From an uncultured Anaeromyxobacter sp. (GTDB lineage: Bacteria > Myxococcota > Myxococcia > Myxococcales > Anaeromyxobacteraceae): a DNA stretch of 35,689 nucleotides. The notes below the pieces were generated by a model that saw nothing but the letters and a program-made list of their open reading frames with translations, did no database searches and had not been told where the DNA came from. Where the stretch lies: NCBI GenBank assembly GCA_903855945.1, contig CAIOAK010000035.1, forward strand, positions 1-35,689. The letters are read 5' to 3'. The translations under genes and the position numbers were made by a program. Positions within the stretch are counted from its first letter, which is position 1, and the number at the start of each line of letters is the position of its first letter. Below, one piece after another: positions 32,514 through 35,689 of the stretch.

Positions 32514-34535
32514 ATGAGTCTGACGCCCGGCGCGCCCCGCTTCGACGACCACCGGAGGCTGCTCTGGATGGCCGCGCTCGCAGGCCTGGCCTTCGTCATC
32601 CTCCTCTCGCGCCTCTACCAGCTCCAGCTGCTGCGCGGCGAGGAGTTCCGGACCAAGGCGGAGGAGAACTTCATCAAGGAGCTGCGCGTCCCGGCCGACC
32701 GCGGGCTGTTCCTCGACCGCAACCGCACCGTGCTCGTCGACTCGCGCCCCAGCTACGACGTGGTGCTCATCCCCTACTTCTGCGGGAAGGGCTGCGACGA
32801 GGTGGTGGGGCGGCTCGCCACGCTGCTCTCCCTCTCCTTCGACGAGGAGCAGCGGGTCCGCGAGCACCTCCGCACCGCCCGCGGCCTCATCCGCTTCCGC
32901 CCCTTCACGGTCAAGGTGGACATCTCGCGCGACGAGCTCGACGTGGTGGAGGCGAACCGCATCGAGCTCTCCGGTGCCGTGGACGTGACGCCCACGCCGC
33001 ACCGGAGCTACCGGCACGGGGTCTGGGCCTCCCACCTCATGGGCTACATGAACGAGGTCGGCGGAGAGGAGATCGCCAAGCTCAACGCCGAGCTCGAGGC
33101 CTCCGGCAGCGAGCAGCACGCCTACCTGCCCCGCGACTTCGTGGGGCGACGGGGGCTCGAGCGGCGCTTCGAGCGCGAGCTGCGCGGGCTGGACGGAACG
33201 CAGCGGGTGGTGGTGGACGCGCGCGGCAACGCCAAGCGGGACAGCGATCTCATCCCCGAGGATCAGCGCTTCGAGCCCTCCTACCCGGGCAACAACCTGA
33301 TCCTCTCCCTCGACTGGCGCCTGCAGGAGTTCGCCGAGAAGACCTTCCCGGCCACGGCCGGGACGGTGCTCGCCATGGACGCCCGCACCGGGTTCATCCT
33401 GGCGCTCGTGGACCGGCCCGCCGTCGATCCCAACAAGATGGCCGGCCGCATCTCCCGGGCCGAGCTGGCGGCGATCCGCTCCGACCCGCTGCAGCCCGAG
33501 CTCTTCCGGGCCATCCAGCAGCACTACCACCCGGGCAGCACCTTCAAGGTGGTGACCGCCATCGCCGCGCTGGAGGAGGGGGCCCTGCACCCGGGCGGCA
33601 CGGTCTATTGCCCCGGCCGCTACACGCTCGGCGGCCACAGCTGGCGCTGCGACAAGGAGACCGGTCACGGCCACGTCGACCTGGAGCACGCGCTGGGGGC
33701 GAGCTGCGACGTCTTCTTCTACTCACTCGGCGACCGGATGGGCACCGACAAGATCGCGAAGTGGGGCCACCTGCTCGGGCTCGGCAAGCCCACCGGCCTC
33801 GACATGCCCGGCGAGATCCCGGGCGTCATGCCCGACGAGGCCTGGCACGACGCGCGCCTCCCGGGCGGGCACCAGCACGGCATGTCCCTCAACGTCGCCA
33901 TCGGGCAGGGGGACGTGAACGTCACGCCGCTGCAGCAGCTCGTGCTCTACGCGGCGCTGGCCACCGGGAAGGTCTGGAAGCCGCAGGTGGTGCTGCGCGT
34001 GGAGGACCCGAAGGGGGACGTGAAGCAGGCCTTCGCCCCCGAGGTCCGAGGTATACTCCCGGTGAAGGCCGAGACCCGCGAGGCGGTCATGAAGGGGCTG
34101 CTCGCCGCGGTCAACCAGCCCTTCGGGACCGCCTACGGGGCCCGCCTGAAGGACACGGTCATGGCCGGCAAGACCGGCACTGCACAGGTGGTGAAGCTGG
34201 GCGCGAAGCGGCTCAAGGCGTCCCAGGTGACCTACTTCCAGCGGGACCATGCCTGGTTCGCGGCCTTCGCGCCGGCCGACGACCCGGAGATCGTGGTGGT
34301 GGTCCTGAACGAGCACTCCGGCTTCGGCTCCTCGAACGCGGCCCCCACCGCGTCGGCGGTGGTGCGGAAGTGGCTCGAGCTGAAGGAGGAGGACGCCCGG
34401 GCCCGCGACGGCGTGCAGCGCCCGGCTGCCGCCCCGCCGGTGCCGGCGCCCCCGCCTCCCGCGGCGCCCGGCAAGGAGCAGAAGCCGGCCCGTGCGCTGC
34501 TGGCCCTGCCTCCGGAGGGTCGCCGTGGCGCTTGA
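32514..34535 (+). CDS. mrdA: Penicillin-binding protein 2 (elongasome transpeptidase)
   Basis: PBP2 crosslinks peptidoglycan during side-wall growth. The 673-residue protein has an N-terminal anchor (LLWMAALAGLAFVILLSRLYQLQLL), a dimerisation/pedestal domain with RVPADRGLFLDRNRTVLVDS, DFVGRRGLERRFERELRG, and a transpeptidase domain with the active-site S342-TFK motif (HPGSTFKVV), S397-C-D and K553-TGT (AGKTGTAQV). A SxD in place of SxN is normal for PBP2. A GHSWRCDKETGHGHVDLEHALGASCDVFFY segment also fits. The last 60 residues are Pro/Ala-rich and probably disordered. ATG 32514; the end overlaps rodA by 11 bases. Confidence 0.95.
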   Translation: MSLTPGAPRFDDHRRLLWMAALAGLAFVILLSRLYQLQLLRGEEFRTKAEENFIKELRVPADRGLFLDRNRTVLVDSRPSYDVVLIPYFCGKGCDEVVGRLATLLSLSFDEEQRVREHLRTARGLIRFRPFTVKVDISRDELDVVEANRIELSGAVDVTPTPHRSYRHGVWASHLMGYMNEVGGEEIAKLNAELEASGSEQHAYLPRDFVGRRGLERRFERELRGLDGTQRVVVDARGNAKRDSDLIPEDQRFEPSYPGNNLILSLDWRLQEFAEKTFPATAGTVLAMDARTGFILALVDRPAVDPNKMAGRISRAELAAIRSDPLQPELFRAIQQHYHPGSTFKVVTAIAALEEGALHPGGTVYCPGRYTLGGHSWRCDKETGHGHVDLEHALGASCDVFFYSLGDRMGTDKIAKWGHLLGLGKPTGLDMPGEIPGVMPDEAWHDARLPGGHQHGMSLNVAIGQGDVNVTPLQQLVLYAALATGKVWKPQVVLRVEDPKGDVKQAFAPEVRGILPVKAETREAVMKGLLAAVNQPFGTAYGARLKDTVMAGKTGTAQVVKLGAKRLKASQVTYFQRDHAWFAAFAPADDPEIVVVVLNEHSGFGSSNAAPTASAVVRKWLELKEEDARARDGVQRPAAAPPVPAPPPPAAPGKEQKPARALLALPPEGRRGA

Positions 34536-35661
34536 CGTCTCCGGCCTCGCCAGCCTGGGCAGCCCGCGGCAGCGCACGCTGGCCCGCTTCCCGTGGCACC
34601 TGGCGGTCCTCGCGCTCTCCATCTCGCTCCTGGGCGTCTGGAACCTGGCCTCGGCGGCGCGCAGCTCCATGGCCGGCATCTGGGTCACCCAGGCCACCTG
34701 GATGGGGGTGGGCCTGGTGCTCGCGCTCGCGGTGGTGCTCGTGGACTACCGGGTCTTCCGGCAGGGGGCGTGGGTTCTCTACGGCGTGGTGGTGTTGCTC
34801 CTCCTCCTCGTCCTCTGGAAGGGGCGTGTGGTGATGGGGGCCCGGCGCTGGCTCGCCTTCGGCCCGGTGAACTTCCAGCCGTCGGAGGTGGCCAAGATCG
34901 CGGTCATCCTGGCGCTGGCACGCTGGTTCTCCTCCGACCGGGAGAGCGACCCTCGCAAGGGCCCGCGCGGCCTGGCGGGCATCGCCATCCCCGCCGCCAT
35001 CGTGCTCCTTCCGGCGCTGCTCGTGCAGCGGCAGCCCGACCTGGGGACGGCGCTCATCGTGGTGGCGATCGGCGCCACGATGATCCTCTTCGCCGGGGTG
35101 CGCTGGAAGACGCTCGTCGTCCTGGCCACCGCCGTGACGCTCACCGCGGTGGCGGCCTGGCCCCACCTGAAGCCCTACCAGCGGAAGCGGGTGGAGGTGT
35201 TCCTGAACCCCGAGGGGGACGTGCTCGGGGCGGGCTACCACGCCACGCAGTCCATGATCGCGGTGGGCTCGGGGCAGGCCCTGGGGAAGGGATGGGGGCA
35301 GGGCACCCAGACCTTGCTCTCGTTCCTCCCGGAGCAGCACACCGACTTCATCTTCTCGGTGTGGGCCGAGGAGCACGGATTCTTCGGGGCGCTGCTGCTC
35401 CTCGCCCTCTACTTCGGACTGGTGGGTTCGGGCATCACCATCGCGCTCCACGCGCGCGACCGCTTCGGCCAGCTCGTGGCGGTGGGGGCCACGGCGCTCC
35501 TCTTCTGGCACGTCTTCGTCAACATGGGGATGGTGACGGGGGTGATGCCGGTCGTGGGCGTGCCGCTGCCGCTCATGAGCTACGGCAGGACGTCTGTGCT
35601 CGTCGTGTACACGGCGCTGGCGATGCTGGCGAGCGTGGGGACGAGACGATTCGTCAATTAG
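34525..35661 (+). CDS. rodA: Peptidoglycan glycosyltransferase RodA
   Basis: RodA is the SEDS-family polymerase that extends glycan strands from lipid II, paired with PBP2. The 378-residue protein has about ten membrane helices and the family motifs GARRWLAFGPVNFQPSEVAKIAVILALA, QPDLGTALI, YHATQSMIAVGSGQALGKGWGQGTQTLLSFLPEQHTDFIFSVWAEEHGF (catalytic Asp in HTDF) and VPLPLMSYGRTSVL. In the last motif the nearly invariant second Gly of SYGG is Arg355, an unusual change. The GTG at 34525 has GGAGGG five bases upstream, inside the end of mrdA. Last gene of the mreCD-mrdA-rodA operon visible here; only 28 bases follow. Confidence 0.95.
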   Translation: MALDVSGLASLGSPRQRTLARFPWHLAVLALSISLLGVWNLASAARSSMAGIWVTQATWMGVGLVLALAVVLVDYRVFRQGAWVLYGVVVLLLLLVLWKGRVVMGARRWLAFGPVNFQPSEVAKIAVILALARWFSSDRESDPRKGPRGLAGIAIPAAIVLLPALLVQRQPDLGTALIVVAIGATMILFAGVRWKTLVVLATAVTLTAVAAWPHLKPYQRKRVEVFLNPEGDVLGAGYHATQSMIAVGSGQALGKGWGQGTQTLLSFLPEQHTDFIFSVWAEEHGFFGALLLLALYFGLVGSGITIALHARDRFGQLVAVGATALLFWHVFVNMGMVTGVMPVVGVPLPLMSYGRTSVLVVYTALAMLASVGTRRFVN

Positions 35662-35689
35662 CAGCGAGCCCTTCAGGGCGAGCAGGAGC

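Noticed and set aside
1-35689. CRISPR arrays, tRNA or rRNA genes, prophage or insertion-sequence genes
   Set aside because: No regularly spaced repeats, no tRNA-like cloverleaf or CCA ends, and no integrase, transposase or phage structural motifs were seen by eye on either strand.

Overview
The window reads as a stretch of chromosome from a very GC-rich Deltaproteobacteria/Myxococcota-type bacterium. The best guess is Anaeromyxobacter or a close relative. This rests on strong G/C at third codon positions, GTG and TTG starts, a DUF507 protein, a membrane-anchored rhodanese plus MauE pair, and an HNH protein resembling a family I recall as multi-copy in that genus. It is an inference; no rRNA or other marker is present. 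Almost all of the window is compact housekeeping DNA. No prophage, integrase, CRISPR array, tRNA or rRNA was seen.

Layout. (1) 1-1646: an HNH endonuclease-like gene on the minus strand, whose 3' end carries a perfect 30-bp palindrome inside a small repeat-rich element, followed by about 550 bp with no convincing gene. (2) 1647-9665, plus strand: recJ, then a tight run aspS-glpA-glpB-glpC(short)-diacylglycerol/sphingosine-kinase-like gene, covering tRNA charging, glycerol-3-phosphate oxidation and lipid phosphorylation. (3) 9672-13839, minus strand: an SNF2-type helicase followed by a CHAD protein with a C-terminal CYTH-like region. (4) 13944-16441: thiamine genes thiS-thiG and thiE/tenI, split by a minus-strand flavin-reductase-like (PNPOx-type) gene. 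(5) 16464-17894: MauE-like and rhodanese genes on the minus strand, divergent from queD. (6) 17932-24284: an addB-addA-like helicase-nuclease pair for double-strand-break processing. (7) 24354-25960: class I fructose-bisphosphate aldolase, a strong terminator, and a duplicated DUF507 protein. (8) 25982-29399: DUF3108 exported protein, small zinc-ribbon protein, yggS-maf, and a GAF-GGDEF diguanylate cyclase. (9) 29412-35661: a ppiD-like periplasmic chaperone divergent from the cell-elongation operon mreC-mreD-mrdA-rodA, which lacks mreB here.

Many adjacent genes overlap by 4 bp (ATGA/GTGA), which implies translational coupling. Several genes share a promoter-like layout, TTGnnn then 17-18 bp then TA(C), and sometimes start within about 10 nt of the likely transcription start, so they may be leaderless.

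The observation most worth following is a 15-bp dyad, TTCACGnnnAGTGAA, that occurs three times. One copy lies just upstream of recJ. The other two are inside the lipid-kinase gene and mreC, where they force codons that are otherwise rare in this sequence. That suggests a DNA-binding site rather than chance coding. Otherwise the window looks like ordinary core genome, and I did not find a clear new multi-gene system.
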